From positions 312,373,664 to 312,437,663 of the forward strand of contig NC_081414.1 of assembly GCF_030272615.1 (NCBI RefSeq): a stretch of 64,000 nucleotides of DNA. Reading direction: 5' to 3'. Each line of letters opens with the position of its first letter. Position 1 is the first letter of the stretch. Of the stretch, positions 46,124 to 57,670 are shown one piece after another. Position numbers and translations under genes: made by a program. Origin of the DNA: Cryptomeria japonica (taxonomy: Eukaryota > Streptophyta > Pinopsida > Cupressales > Cupressaceae). Below the pieces are notes generated by a model. The model was not told the origin of the DNA. It saw only the letters and a list, made by a program, of their open reading frames with translations, and made no database searches.

Positions 46124-47004
46124 TTTGATGCTTATGCTTTGTTTTTATTTTTAAATGTTTTTCAAAAACCTTGCAATTACTTTGGGACATTTGTCCCCTA
46201 AATACTCTGTTAGTTTTATAACTGTTTCAGAGGAGGTCGGGTTTTCAAGGAGACCTCCTCTGTTCTTCAAAAAAACTACTATAAGTTAGATGAAAAAGAT
46301 TTAGAAGGGGTTGGAACAGTAAACTTAGAAATTAGAAAATTTTGTTTGTTTGAAGGAAGTGATCAGTTTTTCAGAATCTGAGATTGGAAGGAACTTATGT
46401 GTGTATCTTTATGTCTTTGTTGCATGGAATATACATATAAAGATCATATGCATTTTGAGGTTTTAAATCTTCAAGTTTGAATCCATGGAGTAATGTTTTT
46501 TTGCAAATATTAATCCAGACAAATTGTTTGTGATTATCTTTCTGATGGTGAATGCTATTATTAATCTGGGGCTTCTTTCTGTGTTGTTTAGAAAGATATT
46601 TGGTTGAAAAGAGAATGTTTCTCTTGTTTATTTTTATGAAGTGCTGAAATCAGTGTTATTGAACTTTGCTTTGATTACTTATGATTTTCGTGGTGAAGCA
46701 TCGTGAAGAAAGTTTTTTGTTTTTTTTTCTGAAATATTTGCATATTACCAGCCTCTCATCTAAGAATGAAGTAGGCAGCCTTACGTGCTTTCAGGTTAAA
46801 AGCATATCAGTTTCATTTGGTTAGATTATTCAGAGCGAAGTGATGTATGCCACACATGGAGGGAGTTGTACCTATCTAAAATTCAGAGCGAAGTGATGTA
46901 TGCCACACTTACCTAACTGTCTAGTTGAACTTTTGTTTTTCAAAGAGGGTAACAGAGCTTTGAATTAATTCAATTAAAAGAAAGACAAAATCTGTTCACT
47001 AACA
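46124..47004 (+). repeat. LTR of the Tat/Ogre-like element
   Basis: Its right end is firm: CTAACA at 47004 followed by a primer-like site. The left end is uncertain because no clear TG boundary is visible after the ORF stop at 46121. A hairpin CAGAGGAGGTC...GACCTCCTCTG lies at about 46229-46263. The 27 bases around 46829 (TTCAGAGCGAAGTGATG...) are repeated at 46881. Confidence 0.65.
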
Positions 47005-47010
47005 GATTTT

Positions 47011-47027
47011 TGGCAACTTTGCTGGGA
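47011..47027 (+). other. Probable primer-binding site
   Basis: TGGCAACTTTGCTGGGA begins six bases after the LTR end. It resembles the TGGCGACTCTGCTGGGGA-type primer site of plant Tat/Ogre gypsy elements, with several mismatches. That comparison is from memory of the family. Confidence 0.5.
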
Positions 47028-47082
47028 AAAGTCAACATTCAATAGATCAGTATGTTATATATTTGTTAAAACTGAGTAAGTC

Positions 47083-48353
47083 ATGGTTTTACCTACTGAT
47101 AGAATTCCTGGACAACGCATACTTCAACCTATGTTTCAACCTGGCTTACATTTTGAAGACACCTAAGAAGATATTATTGCTGACCTTAACGTTGTTGCCT
47201 AGCAAGTTAGAACTCATAACCAACAGTATCAACAAGATCGCCTGGTATTGGAAAGAGAAGAAGAAATAGGTGAACGATTGAGAAGGATTCCCATAGCCCA
47301 AGAAGTTGTTGTGGTTGATAGAGTTGTTCGGAGGCCCTAGAAGAAATAACACTGGATTCTCGTCCTTATACTAGAGCACAAAGGAGAGAAGGAGTTCTTG
47401 ATAACTTTTTCGAAGAACTGCAAGAGTTCTCACTCTCTAAAAATTTCACTCCCAAGAGGAAGGCTAAAAGTAGACCTTCTTCCCCTACTAAAACTACTCC
47501 CAAAGTACCTCTCTCTTCTAGCAATTGGCAAGCATTAACACTTTCTTGAATTCAAGCTCCTCATCTTGTAACTATTTTCCATGTTTCAATCATGGCTCAA
47601 CCATGGGGCGCTGCAGTCGGGCCTCTTGCTCTCGGTGCTCATAATCCTCTCCCGAAAGGGGCTAGGGATGTTTTACCTAAGTTCAATGGAGACGGGAAAA
47701 TCTCAGTTGAAGAACATTTGAACTCCTTTAATGTAGCGACTGGGATACTGGCAGTGCAGCACGAAGATGTGGCTGTTAGGCTTTTCACTCAAACTCTTAC
47801 TGAGGGAGCAGTAGATTGGTTCAGTCATCTACAGGCAGGATCTATAATAAATTGGCTAACAATGAAAACTGCTTTCGAGAAACGGTTCAAGAGCGCTGAT
47901 GATGAGCACTCACTTTTGGCTCAGCTCACACAAATGAAGAAAGAGATTCATGAGCCAATGAGAGATTATATGGTTAGGTATAATAAAACTATTCATAAAA
48001 TTCCCTTTGCTAGAAGACCAACTGCCGATAACCAACAATGTTTCTTTATCAACTCTATGCCTCTTGATGTTGGTTTCCATCTCAGAAGAAATAGGCCAGC
48101 TGATCTTGATACTGCACAGAACCAAGCTATAGAGCTTGAAGATGATTTGATAACAACAAGGAAGTGGAGAAAAGATGTGCAAATCCCTCAAGGTCAATCT
48201 CAAGCTTCCACTTCTTCGACTGATCCAGTTGTCCAAAGGTTAGTCAATGATATGATTGTCTTGAAGAGGCAAATTCCGAAGACTGGAGGTTCTTACCCAC
48301 AACCCTATCAAGATATAAGTAGGAAACAACCAAACCAGCACAATTATGGGTGA
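47083..48353 (+). pseudogene. Gypsy gag, Tat/Ogre-like (N-terminus broken)
   Basis: A likely original start is ATG 47083, reading VLPTDRIPGQRIL. Two stops and a frameshift occur before 47592, and an acidic and basic linker is readable in the shifted frame around 47355-47550. From 47592 the frame is open and contains the retrotransposon gag domain: VLPKFNGDGKISVEEHLNSF, AVDWFSHL, then a core ending near 48000. The frame closes with TGA at 48351 and continues in the same register into the protease, so gag and protease form one interrupted reading frame. Gag forms the particle in this family. Confidence 0.78.
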
Positions 48354-50308
48354 ATTTTGCAACTCCCTATTGCCCCGCAAAGATTGCAAATAGAAGGTCC
48401 TCCTGATAAAGGTGCTATGTGTTCTTTTCACCTTACTTCAGATCATGATGGGAATTCTTGTCCTGACATGATATGGCATGTCCAAATGGGAAGCACAAAA
48501 GATGAACTCGAGGAGTTCACTGAAGCAAAGAAGATTCAAGAAGTACCTAGCGACTCTGGATCATTTTACCTTGAATACGAATCAGATTCAGAAAGAGGTA
48601 ATATTTTGGTAACTCTTGAAGACCCTACATGTGCAATCCTTACAAGGAATCAACGAACCTCCCAACCTGCTCCTGTTGCAAACTCTATCGGAACTAATTT
48701 CAAGGGTAAGGGTCCTGCAAGTAATGATTCTTCCTTTCATGCAAAAACTCTTGAAGTTAAGATTTTGCAAAGAAATACTAAAAGTAAAAACAATTCTTCT
48801 CCCTCTCCCTCTTTTGACATAATTGAATTTTGCAAATCTTCAACTGTTCAAATTTCTACTGCTAAATATTTGAAACTGAACCCGGGGGAATTAGACAAGT
48901 TGGTCAAATATGTAAAAGGAGATCCTACCTCAGAGTCCTCAGTGCATGAGTGTATGGTTGATAATGATTTGTCTGTTGTTGAAAAACCTACATCTGCTTC
49001 TAGCCCTCACACTGTTTCGATTAATCCATGTGCCTCTCACGGTGCTGAAGATAAGCTTGACACTGAAGTTCTAAAACCCGAAGCTTTTTATATCTCTCTC
49101 CTCTTGAATGGTCAGAAGCTTAGTAATTGTATTATAGATTCAGGGGCATTAGATAACATAATACCATCATCTGTTGCCAGAGCTTTGGGTTTAACACTTA
49201 CCAAGACATTTGGGAGATGTTACTCAATGGATGGGAAGCAGGTCCCTCTCATTGGGCAAGTAAAGGATGCTCAAGCAGTACTTGCAGCGTGTCCTGATAA
49301 AAGGGTAAAACCAACCATTTTGGTTGCTGACATTCCTGCAAGTTATGGGATGCTTTTAAGTAGGACTTTCTGTAGAGATCTGGGGGGTGAGATCAAGATG
49401 GATTGGTCAGAGGCTATCATTCCACTAGGAAAACAAAAGATCAAACTTGAACCTAAACTGAAAAATAAATATACAGTTTTTCCTTCTGATAATCTCAAAG
49501 CCCAAATTATGTTCCAAGAATGTGAATTTGGAAATTATCTCATTCTTGCACCTGATAAAAAAGAGTTAGAAGAAGCAGTTGATGAACAAGACGAACTGTG
49601 GCAAACGGAATTCAATGGAAGTTGTGCCAATTCTGGTTCAGGAGCAAGGGTAGTTCTGCTTTCGCCTAATGGTAATGTTTTTCCTTTTTTCTTTTAAATT
49701 GGATTTCAAAAATACAAATAACACTACGGAATATGAGGCATTACTTTTAGGGTTGAATGAAGCCAAATGTAAGGACATAAAATTGCTTAAGGTGAAAGGT
49801 GATGCTGAGCTGATTGTTAAACAGGTAAGAAATGTTTACTCTGTTAAAAATGATAGACTGAAACATTATAGAAACAAAGTTTGGGATGAGATAGAGTTTT
49901 TTGATACTTTCTCAATTGAAGCTATACCAAGAGAGCAGAACACTAGGGCGGATTTATTGGTTGTTTCAGCGTCTCTCTTGTTACCACACCCAGACTTTAA
50001 GAATGATTCTTATAGAATTGAAATGATTTACAGACCTAGTGTTCCTGACAATGTGTATCATTGGCAAGTATTTGATACAGATGCTCAAATTAAAGATTTT
50101 TTGGAGTGTGCCCGTTCCTTTGTCCAATCATATTTTGAGGGTTCTGAGGATATTTGTAAAGAATTTTGTCCAGATCTTGGTATTGATTCTAATAAGAATT
50201 TCATTCATTTTAAGGGGAACAAAATCCCGAAAGGTTTGGTGACTCTAGAGAGGTTTTTCACCCGTAATGATGTGTTTACCGGCAAGAAAATTCCTGATGA
50301 TGACAGTA
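48354..50308 (+). pseudogene. Protease plus RNase H region, reverse transcriptase absent
   Basis: This continues the gag register. A knuckle-like CSFHLTSDHDGNSC is at about 48421-48465. The aspartic protease (about 49080-49440) has the active motif IIDSGALDNIIP and the flap-side GMLLSRTF. An RNase H-like domain follows (about 49597-49970) with FNGSCANSGSGAR, TEYEALLLGL and KGDAELIVKQV. A frameshift at about 49685 separates the two parts. After the RNase H the frame runs on to NDVFTGKKIPDDDSKEKL, the linker that in relatives leads to reverse transcriptase. Here it runs straight into the dispersed repeat at 50309. An RNase H upstream of reverse transcriptase is a Tat-lineage trait as I remember it. 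Confidence 0.72.
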
Positions 50309-50565
50309 AGGAGAAACTCACTTCCCTTGCCAATTACATCATATGCTTGTGGATTCCTTCAAGTCCTTTCCTAATAACACATCCTTGCTATGGAGCCCCT
50401 TGGGATATCATACAAGGTGCCTCAAGCCGTTCCATCAAGCCCAAGAGCACGCAAGGACAACTGCCATTCGGCCTCCCAACCCCACTTGGGGTGTCTCTAC
50501 CTGAATGGATCCCTAGCTACTTGCATCCCTCATGTGTACCTTCTCCCCTCCATAATGGGACAACA
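50309..50565 (+). repeat. Dispersed 257-bp repeat, copy 2, fused in frame to the RNase H ORF
   Basis: Nearly identical to 39107-39363. The pol frame stays open across it and ends at a TAA near 50600 after DWMKALEESLW. The repeat replaces the reverse transcriptase expected at this point. Confidence 0.82.
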
Positions 50566-50611
50566 GATTGGATGAAAGCTTTAGAGGAATCTTTATGGTA
50601 ATTAACTATGT

Positions 50612-50643
<32 letters not shown>

Positions 50644-51106
50644 CAATAAAGGAGGAAGGATAACATTAGCAGTAAAATATTAATTATTTATCCATTCGAG
50701 CATTATTATATGTTGAGTGAATCATGATAAAGACTATGAACATCATACCCAGCACTTTGATGAGAAAAGTCTACTGACTACTCTTAATATTTATGCAATT
50801 AGGTTTGTCTTTTTATCTGATTTGTCTTTCCATTGTTTGTTGTTTGATGTTGATCACTTATATAAGCACAAGGACTATATGCTAAATATTATTCATTTAT
50901 TCAGACTCCTACTTAACTGGTTTCTCTTCCTCAATTCACTTCCTTTTCTATCTGCAGTTCGATGTCCCTTCTCCAATGGATGACTCTCTTCTTATATCCC
51001 CTAAGGGACACATAGGGGTGTGACTTTACTGAGGATCTTCCTATTCTTGAAAAGAGATGCCTCTTCAAACTGACTGCTTTGTTTGTTTTTTTTAATCATG
51101 TCCATT
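50566..51106 (+). other. 3' end of the truncated element, AT microsatellite and polypurine tract
   Basis: Contains a TA run (about 50616-50641) and AATAAAGGAGGAAGG (50645-50659). The expected LTR does not follow. The remaining 440 bases hold no recognisable gene and end at CCATT, the left target duplication of the solo LTR. Confidence 0.5.
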
Positions 51107-53446
51107 TGTAATATCCCCCTTAATTTTTCCCAAATTTTTTCCACAATTACATTCAACACAACACTTGTTATTGTTAGGAAATGAAAACCAAATGTTGTTG
51201 AAAGTAACCCTCCACTTTCTGATCACCAAGAGCCTAATCGAGGAGGGTGAGGGCATACAATGTCGAGGGGATCGTTAGATGCCAATAACTGAAAATGATT
51301 ACAATCTTCGGGCCGCAAGCCAACCCCTTCTGCTTATACAATGAGGTAATGAAAACAATGCTATCACTTGATGGTAAACCAGCCAAGGACAAGCTAAAGA
51401 ACTGAAGAATGCAATCACTCAACCGCTTGTTCAGCGGGAGGACTAGAAATGAAATTACAATCAACTCTACTGCTCATGCAGAGGGAGGACAGTATTACAA
51501 TATTCAAAATAGGCGGCAAAGCCAACCTCTTCTACTTATGTAGTGGGACTAGGAGCAATAATCAAATTAGATAGCTATTAGTACTACCTAGCTTTATAAT
51601 GCACAATATGGATTACAATTTAAGGGAAATCACTATTCCAAGGATAGACGGCAAGACCAGCCTCTTCCACTTATGCAGTGGGACAAGAAAGAACAATAGA
51701 AATTGTTGTTAGTACTACTACCAGCATTACAATATGAATCATAGCATATAAGAGTGATGAACCAAGTGCAATAGCATGAACAACAGCTGCAAATGAGACC
51801 AAGTCCTTTCTCTTCACACCAATGAACTCACACACCCCAAAACCAACTCCAAACACCAAAAACTCTAATTCTGATATACTCCTAGCATGCTGAAAACACA
51901 CAGACCAGCAACACCAAATCTCACTAAAACACTCACAGCTCACCCAATTCTTAACCAAATGACACGAAACTGAAAGCAAATGATCACTAGGAGGTAGGTG
52001 ATCATTCCTAGGACAACAAAACATGGCAAACCGACCCCAATAATTTATGCACACATTCCAAAGCACTCAGCCACATGGTACGGCCAACTAAGGTACGATT
52101 TTGCAAAAATAAAATCCAAAACACCATTTTAAGCTCTATAAACTTGCAAAATGAATCGCCTAAACCATAAAGAAAGATGATATACCCAGAACAAGGAGAA
52201 TGACACACTAATACCTGCGACCCAAAATCCACTTCAGCACACTCAGTGACTAGCAACAAGAACACACTACAACACTCCCAAAAATCAAAAATCTAATATA
52301 TAAATCTGCAACATTATCTTCAATCCACTCCTCTGAATGAAGAGCAGTCTTTGGCTCGACTAGTTGTTGTATTGCAAGCAAGAAATCAAGCTATGGCTAG
52401 GAGGTAAGCATTCCCCGAAGCTTTCACTCTGCATTTCGACAACATTTCATTATAAAAATTCTTGGATACCAAAAACAAGAGCCCAACACTCTTATTTATA
52501 GACTTTGTGTCTCCAAATTCAAATTCAAATTCACATTCCCTCCAAATGAACGCCAAACCCAAATGCACATTCACTTCACATTATTTTGAAATTACATTTC
52601 ATTTCTCCTTTCTCCAAATCGACCTTCTCATAGGAGCAAATATACTTTATAAAAATGACAATAAAATCATAATGTGGCATCCAAGGTAGATAAGTGAAAT
52701 ATATTATAAAATTAACTTATTTCTCCATAAGGCATCCATCTTGCCTTATTAATATTTCACTTTATAAAGTATTTTTCCTCAACAATAAATCGCCCAATAT
52801 ATAATTAAGGAAATGACTTAGATATCAATATAACTTAAGCAATCCCTTTTAAATAAATCGTCCAACCTTTGCCTTAAGTTATAATTTAATTTAAAACACC
52901 ATTTTTCTTCAAATACTGAACCTGCCAAAACAAGCTCCAAGGATATGGGGAAACAAGCTGAGAGAATTGCCCTGCTAGAAATAGTCACTCAACTGAGCTG
53001 AAGAACCCTTGCCAAGAATAGCACCAAAAAATGCTTGGAAGACCAACTGCTCAAACTGATCTGCTGGAAATAGCCATCTAAACAAACCTGCTGACATCCT
53101 ACTAAAAATAGAACTTCTAAAAATAATACTTACTAAAAATAGCATACTGCTAAAAATAGTAAGTGTTTCCAAAGTGATTTTAACCACATTCTGAGCAGCC
53201 ATCGCACTTACTAAAAATAGTAAGTCCGAAAAAAGTAACCCGATGCAGATGCATGTCGAACCATCTTGAAGCTCTCTGAAAACCCAAAAGGAATCTAGAA
53301 TTCAAATTGTCAAACTCCCACATACACCCCCTGAAAACACCAAAGAATCCTCCTAGAAAATAATTTTTGCTCTCGACTAGCCTACGGGCCTCCAAAATAG
53401 GCTAACGGCCAACTGAACTAATAACTGCGGAGAAGGGGACATTACA
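51107..53446 (-). mobile_element. Solo LTR, 2340 bp, target duplication CCATT/CCATA
   Basis: On the - strand it begins TGTAATGTCCCC (53446) and ends GGGATATTACA (51107). Flanks are CCATT (51102-51106) and CCATA (53447-53451), a five-base duplication with one mismatch. Orientation is assigned from the similarity of its start to the LTR of the - strand element at 57671-59110. No internal genes. Short repeated blocks lie at 51310-51690. Frames of up to 131 codons on the - strand look like chance. Confidence 0.7.
51310..51690. repeat. Diverged repeats GGCAAGCCAACC..CTTCTACTTATG..AGTGGGAC
   Basis: Full copies near 51310, 51512 and 51648, with partial ones near 51423 and 51469 (GCTTGTTCAGCGGGAGGAC, GCTCATGCAGAGGGAGGAC). 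All are on the same strand with irregular spacing, inside the solo LTR. Confidence 0.6.
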
Positions 53447-53866
53447 CCATAGCCTTTTCATAAGCACTGCCTTAGTGCAACACATTAATCACTCCACTAT
53501 AATCATGCATCTGTTTTACTGATATTTATGCTTATTATTATATCATTGCTTCTTAACCTTTATTCATGCTCATTTGTTATTCTCTCTGTAGTGACGTCCA
53601 ATCTATATTTCCCCCTTTCCTTCCCTCCTTTACTTATACCTTCTTCATACCCTCTGACTCAAGAGAAATGTCTCTTCCAAGGAAGGCGACTTCATGAGGG
53701 GTCTGCCTTAATTCTACTGCACTCCTTAACTATATTAGTTGCCCTCCTAAACTTTGTCAATCAAAACCTCCTTAAGATATGACTTGGAGTATATGTAAAG
53801 GAGGGTATGCCCATGATATTAATTTCATTTTTTCATAATGCAAGAAACTCAAAAGGAAAGGATATA
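53447..53866. other. Non-coding sequence after the solo LTR
   Basis: T/C-rich and without a recognisable gene. It would be contiguous with 51106 before the solo LTR inserted. Confidence 0.35.
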
Positions 53867-53986
53867 TCATGCCCCACCATTTACAAATACAGCTCACAAC
53901 ATTACCATATCCCTGACAACATTACCATATATAGTTTGGACACCTGAGTTTATCTATAGAAGTCAGGGATATGGTACTGTTGTGAG

Positions 53987-54085
<99 letters not shown>

Positions 54086-54160
54086 GGACACCTAAGTTTA
54101 TCTATAGAAGTCAGGGATATGGTAATGTTGTGAGCTGTATTTGTAAATGGTGAGGCATGA
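53867..54160. mobile_element. Small TIR element with a 91-bp AT microsatellite
   Basis: The left end TCATGCCCCACCATTTAC... is repeated as the reverse complement ending GTAAATGGTGAGGCATGA at 54160. The arms extend over about 50 bases (to TATCCCTGAC on the left). Inside, a block GTTTGGACACCTGAGTTTAT plus flanking bases is repeated directly on each side of a pure AT tract (53990-54080). No clear target duplication was found, so the superfamily is not assigned. Confidence 0.65.
53990..54080. repeat. (AT)n microsatellite
   Basis: An uninterrupted AT dinucleotide run of about 45 units within the small inverted-repeat element. Length may be affected by assembly. Confidence 0.95.
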
Positions 54161-54170
54161 CAGCTAGAGC

Positions 54171-54720
54171 ATTACCTTCCAATAGTGCCCAAATTACAAC
54201 AAGATTAATCTATGAGCAACTAGTCACAAGGTTTGGGATTCCTATCCAAATTACAAGTGATAGTCGAAGAGATTTTTTCAACCACACAATTAGGCTAATG
54301 ACCACGAAATTTCATGTCTTTAATTCATTCTCAAGTCCATATTACCTACAGACAATGGGCAAGCAATGAAGATGAACAAGGTTTTGATTGAGATCAACCA
54401 AAAGTCATTTGGTATAGGAGCAGATTAGGAAGAATGTGTCCTTCTTGTTTCATGGGCTTATTAATTGGCTTAATCAATTAAACAAATTAGATAAACAATG
54501 GGCTGTGAAGGTTGCACAAAGAAGGCAAAACTATTGACAAGACAAGAACCTCAAAAAAATGAATTTAAAGTCAAAGCAAAGTTAGTACCTCTATGAAACT
54601 CTATTTTTCAGGGGTCGTTTTGTCAATTGGTTGTCAATTAATCCTCTAGTTTGCATCAAGTCCAAATAAATTGTTGTCTTCCCAATTAGTTTTCAAGGGT
54701 TATCTTGTTTGTGGTCCTTC
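54171..54720 (+). pseudogene. Gypsy integrase remnant
   Basis: The first 66 codons align with the integrase core: LVTRFGIPIQITSDSRRDFF carries the second catalytic Asp, and SSPYYLQTMGKQ is the degenerate form of the PYxPQxNGQ motif. Stops follow at once. Further on, VAQRRQNY and a YFSG-like segment recall the integrase C-terminal region, in broken frames. It is unrelated in detail to the integrase at 41010. No gag or LTR can be assigned to it. Confidence 0.65.
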
Positions 54721-57670
54721 TAACTAACAATTTTATATGGAGAAACATGATCTAATAAAATCTGTAAATGATGAAAAACAAGGGAGATACCAAGGGCATA
54801 AGCAGGGCAGATTGCAGTAGTTCTTCAGCCATGCCCAAGTAAAAGTTGTGAGGAAAGTTTCAGTTGGCAAAATCATGAGGTAATTACACCCAAAGCAGAA
54901 GAATCTAGTACAAGGAAAGTGCACTACTTGAGCGACTTTGCTACCTATTTTCTCTACCCTAAAAATATGGATGCCTTTAATACTCCATGCCATAGTGAAA
55001 GCATTTGAAGACTAAGAGAAGGTCGGTGCAATTTGATGATGGCAATACCAAAGAAAAAGTTTCACCTAGCAACCAAAAGGTGGCAAATTGTTCGCAAGTG
55101 TGAATCTAGGAAGAAGAGAGTGAAAACTTTGCCAAATAGCAATCAACAAATGTGGCAAAGAGGTAAGTAATGAACACATAGCTAGAGGAAAAAGAGCTAA
55201 CAAGTCAAGTGTGATGCACATCTTGAGTGGCAAAGCCACTAGAAAATTGGTGCAGGAGCACCTAGCACAAGATGGCCGCCATGAGGCCAAATTGGTCATA
55301 GGTTAAGGTTTTTGAGTTTTTGTCATGAATAAGGTCTTGAAAGACCATCTTTCATGTAATAAGGTCCTTGAGACCAAATTGTAGTGTTTGGATTCAAGTT
55401 GAGGACTTGATTGTTTCATTATGGTCAAAATTGCCATTATAAGGTGAAAGTGTACTCAAGGCATCCAATGGAATTATCCACCATATATGAGGGGTTCTTG
55501 GGTCTAATAGGATGTATTCATCATGGTTTGAAGCCATATAGGGTCCATTTTAAGTTTTGGGTCAGGTTAGGCAAAAGTTGTCTATAATGACAAATGTTGT
55601 CATAAGCAATTTTTGCACCTCAATTGGTGATTAGTTGATTGTTTGTTGATATAACTTCAAAATGCAGTTATAGCCATTGTAGGAGGCTTGGGAGTTATTT
55701 AAGGAGGCACTCTCCACGACCAAGGGTCAGTTGGACATTGTAACTAAACACAATCAATGAATATCTCAGTTTTATTCTGCAATTTCTGTGTTCTTTAACA
55801 TTGCAGACTGCTATCTTGAATTTTTGCTCGCCATAACTGGCTCACTTGCTTGGGAAGGCTTTTGAATGTGTTAGAGGGGTGAATCTTCTTCAATTTCCCT
55901 TTGGTTTCAACTCATTTCATTCTGTATTGTAAAAGTTATAACCAAATTGGTGAAAACTGTCAAAACCCTAGTCTAGGGTAACCCGAGGCAATCTAAAATG
56001 CATTAGGGGTCATTTCCACGTTGATAAATCCATGTCAAGGCGTGGGATGACCCTTACAACCATGTATTTTGTTTTCCTAATAATTGCAGGGTCCCATGAT
56101 GTGGTTGGCACGTGCTAGGGAAGACACAAAGACTGATTTTTGTGTCTCAGTCTGATAAGACAGTGAGATGATGAGTTCTGGGTGTTGTGAATGCAAGAAT
56201 CAGGCTTTGGAAGAGTTAGTGGAAGTCTAGAAGGGTGTGTGAAGACATCACAAACATGTCCCAAGGGTTGGCAATGCCAAACACCCAAGCCAAAGAAGGA
56301 AGATGATGACCGTCCTAATGACAGTGCTTTAGACTGTGACAGCACAGCAGTGGGATAAAATAACCCAAGTGGAAAGGGGTGTAAGCAAGGGGTTTGTAAT
56401 AAGCATTTGGAGTATTGAGAAGGGGGTTTGTCCCTTGAAAGTATGACTGTCCCAAGCATACATGACTGTCTTAATAGGACAGTGTTGCAGCAGTAGGATA
56501 CTTTATGACCTTTAGGGTGGTTGGTAGGGTAAAGCATGGTGTTTGGCTATGAAAAAGAGTTCCCTTGAAGTTTTCATGCAGAACCTTGGAGTGGTATGTA
56601 CCCATTTGGTATTGGGAGTTGTGTCTAAGAACCATTAGAAGACATAGTTGAGGGTTGATTTGTGTGAGTAAGGTTTGAGGGTGTTGGTGGTGTTTGGATG
56701 TTGGAGAGTTGGGAATTGGGATTTAGACATGTTGATTTGTCCTATTTGAATGTATGCCAGTGGTTGGTTGAGAGTTGATGAGTAAGGGAGTACCTATGGG
56801 TTGTTGTAGCCTTGTGAGTAACCAATGACCTTATGAGGGAACTAGTGAGTAAGTGAATTGTTGTCACCTAATTAAATAGGTGAGTTGGGAGAAAGATCTC
56901 CCTTTGTTGGTTGGGTGTGTGGATACTCTGCATCAAAAATTCCACCAAAAACATGCCATCATCATTAGTGAAGCAAGCCAAGGGAGGGTTAATTATCAAA
57001 GTATATGCTTTGTGTTGTCTCAAGTGGTGCCAAGGAAAAATTCCAGCTATCATGTTAAAATATGGTGAAGACCTTATGAAACCATGCCCAAGTTCAAGAT
57101 GAAATAATCAAGGGATCAAGGTGCCATTTTCTGTTGGCAAAGCCACCTAGAAATTTTGTCTATTATCCTAGAGTTGGCTAAGCCATTAGTGATCCATGCC
57201 TAGCATAAGAAAAAGGAACCAACCTAGCTAAGTGCCATTTCATAGAGGCATTGCCAAGATCAAACTTGGCCAATAATCCTAGAAGTGACAAATGCATTAT
57301 GAATATCCACTCCAACCTAACAATATAGTGCTTAAATGCAAATCAAGGCTCACAATCAATACGGAAAAACCCTTAATGAAACACACCAACAAGAGGGTAT
57401 AAGTGTTATGAAACCATACCCAAGGTGGCTAAGTTATTAGTAAATTCCACCAAACCTTTCAAAGTAGGGCTAATACTTTATGAAAACATGCTCAAGCAAG
57501 AAAGGCTAGTTAATGACGAAAATTAATATTGAGCATTGTTTTGTGATGGCAATGCCATAGAAAAGTTCTACCCAAAATATTTGAAATGTGGCTAATACCT
57601 TATAAATGTGCACCCAACCATAAAAGAGGTCTAGAACATAACATGCACATTTTTATAAAGACTTTGCCAC
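54721..57670. other. Non-coding retroelement debris
   Basis: I see no protein signature. GGCAAAGCCA / GGCAATGCCAT-type words followed by AGAAAAGTT recur at 55030-55260 and 57120-57570. The part between (about 55290-56860) is different and may be an LTR or insertion. A 140-codon - strand frame at 56115-56537 is not convincing. The segment ends in GCCAC at 57666-57670, the expected left target duplication of the next element. Confidence 0.35.

Noticed and set aside
39401-47004. A giant foldback DNA transposon with 1.6-2.0 kb terminal inverted repeats
   Set aside because: The flanks (GAAGG and GATTT) do not match, and the right arm is followed by a retroviral-type primer site, so rearranged LTR elements explain it better.
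56115-56537. 140-codon frame on the - strand
   Set aside because: No motif or start context, composition like its non-coding surroundings, and no supporting homology that I can see.
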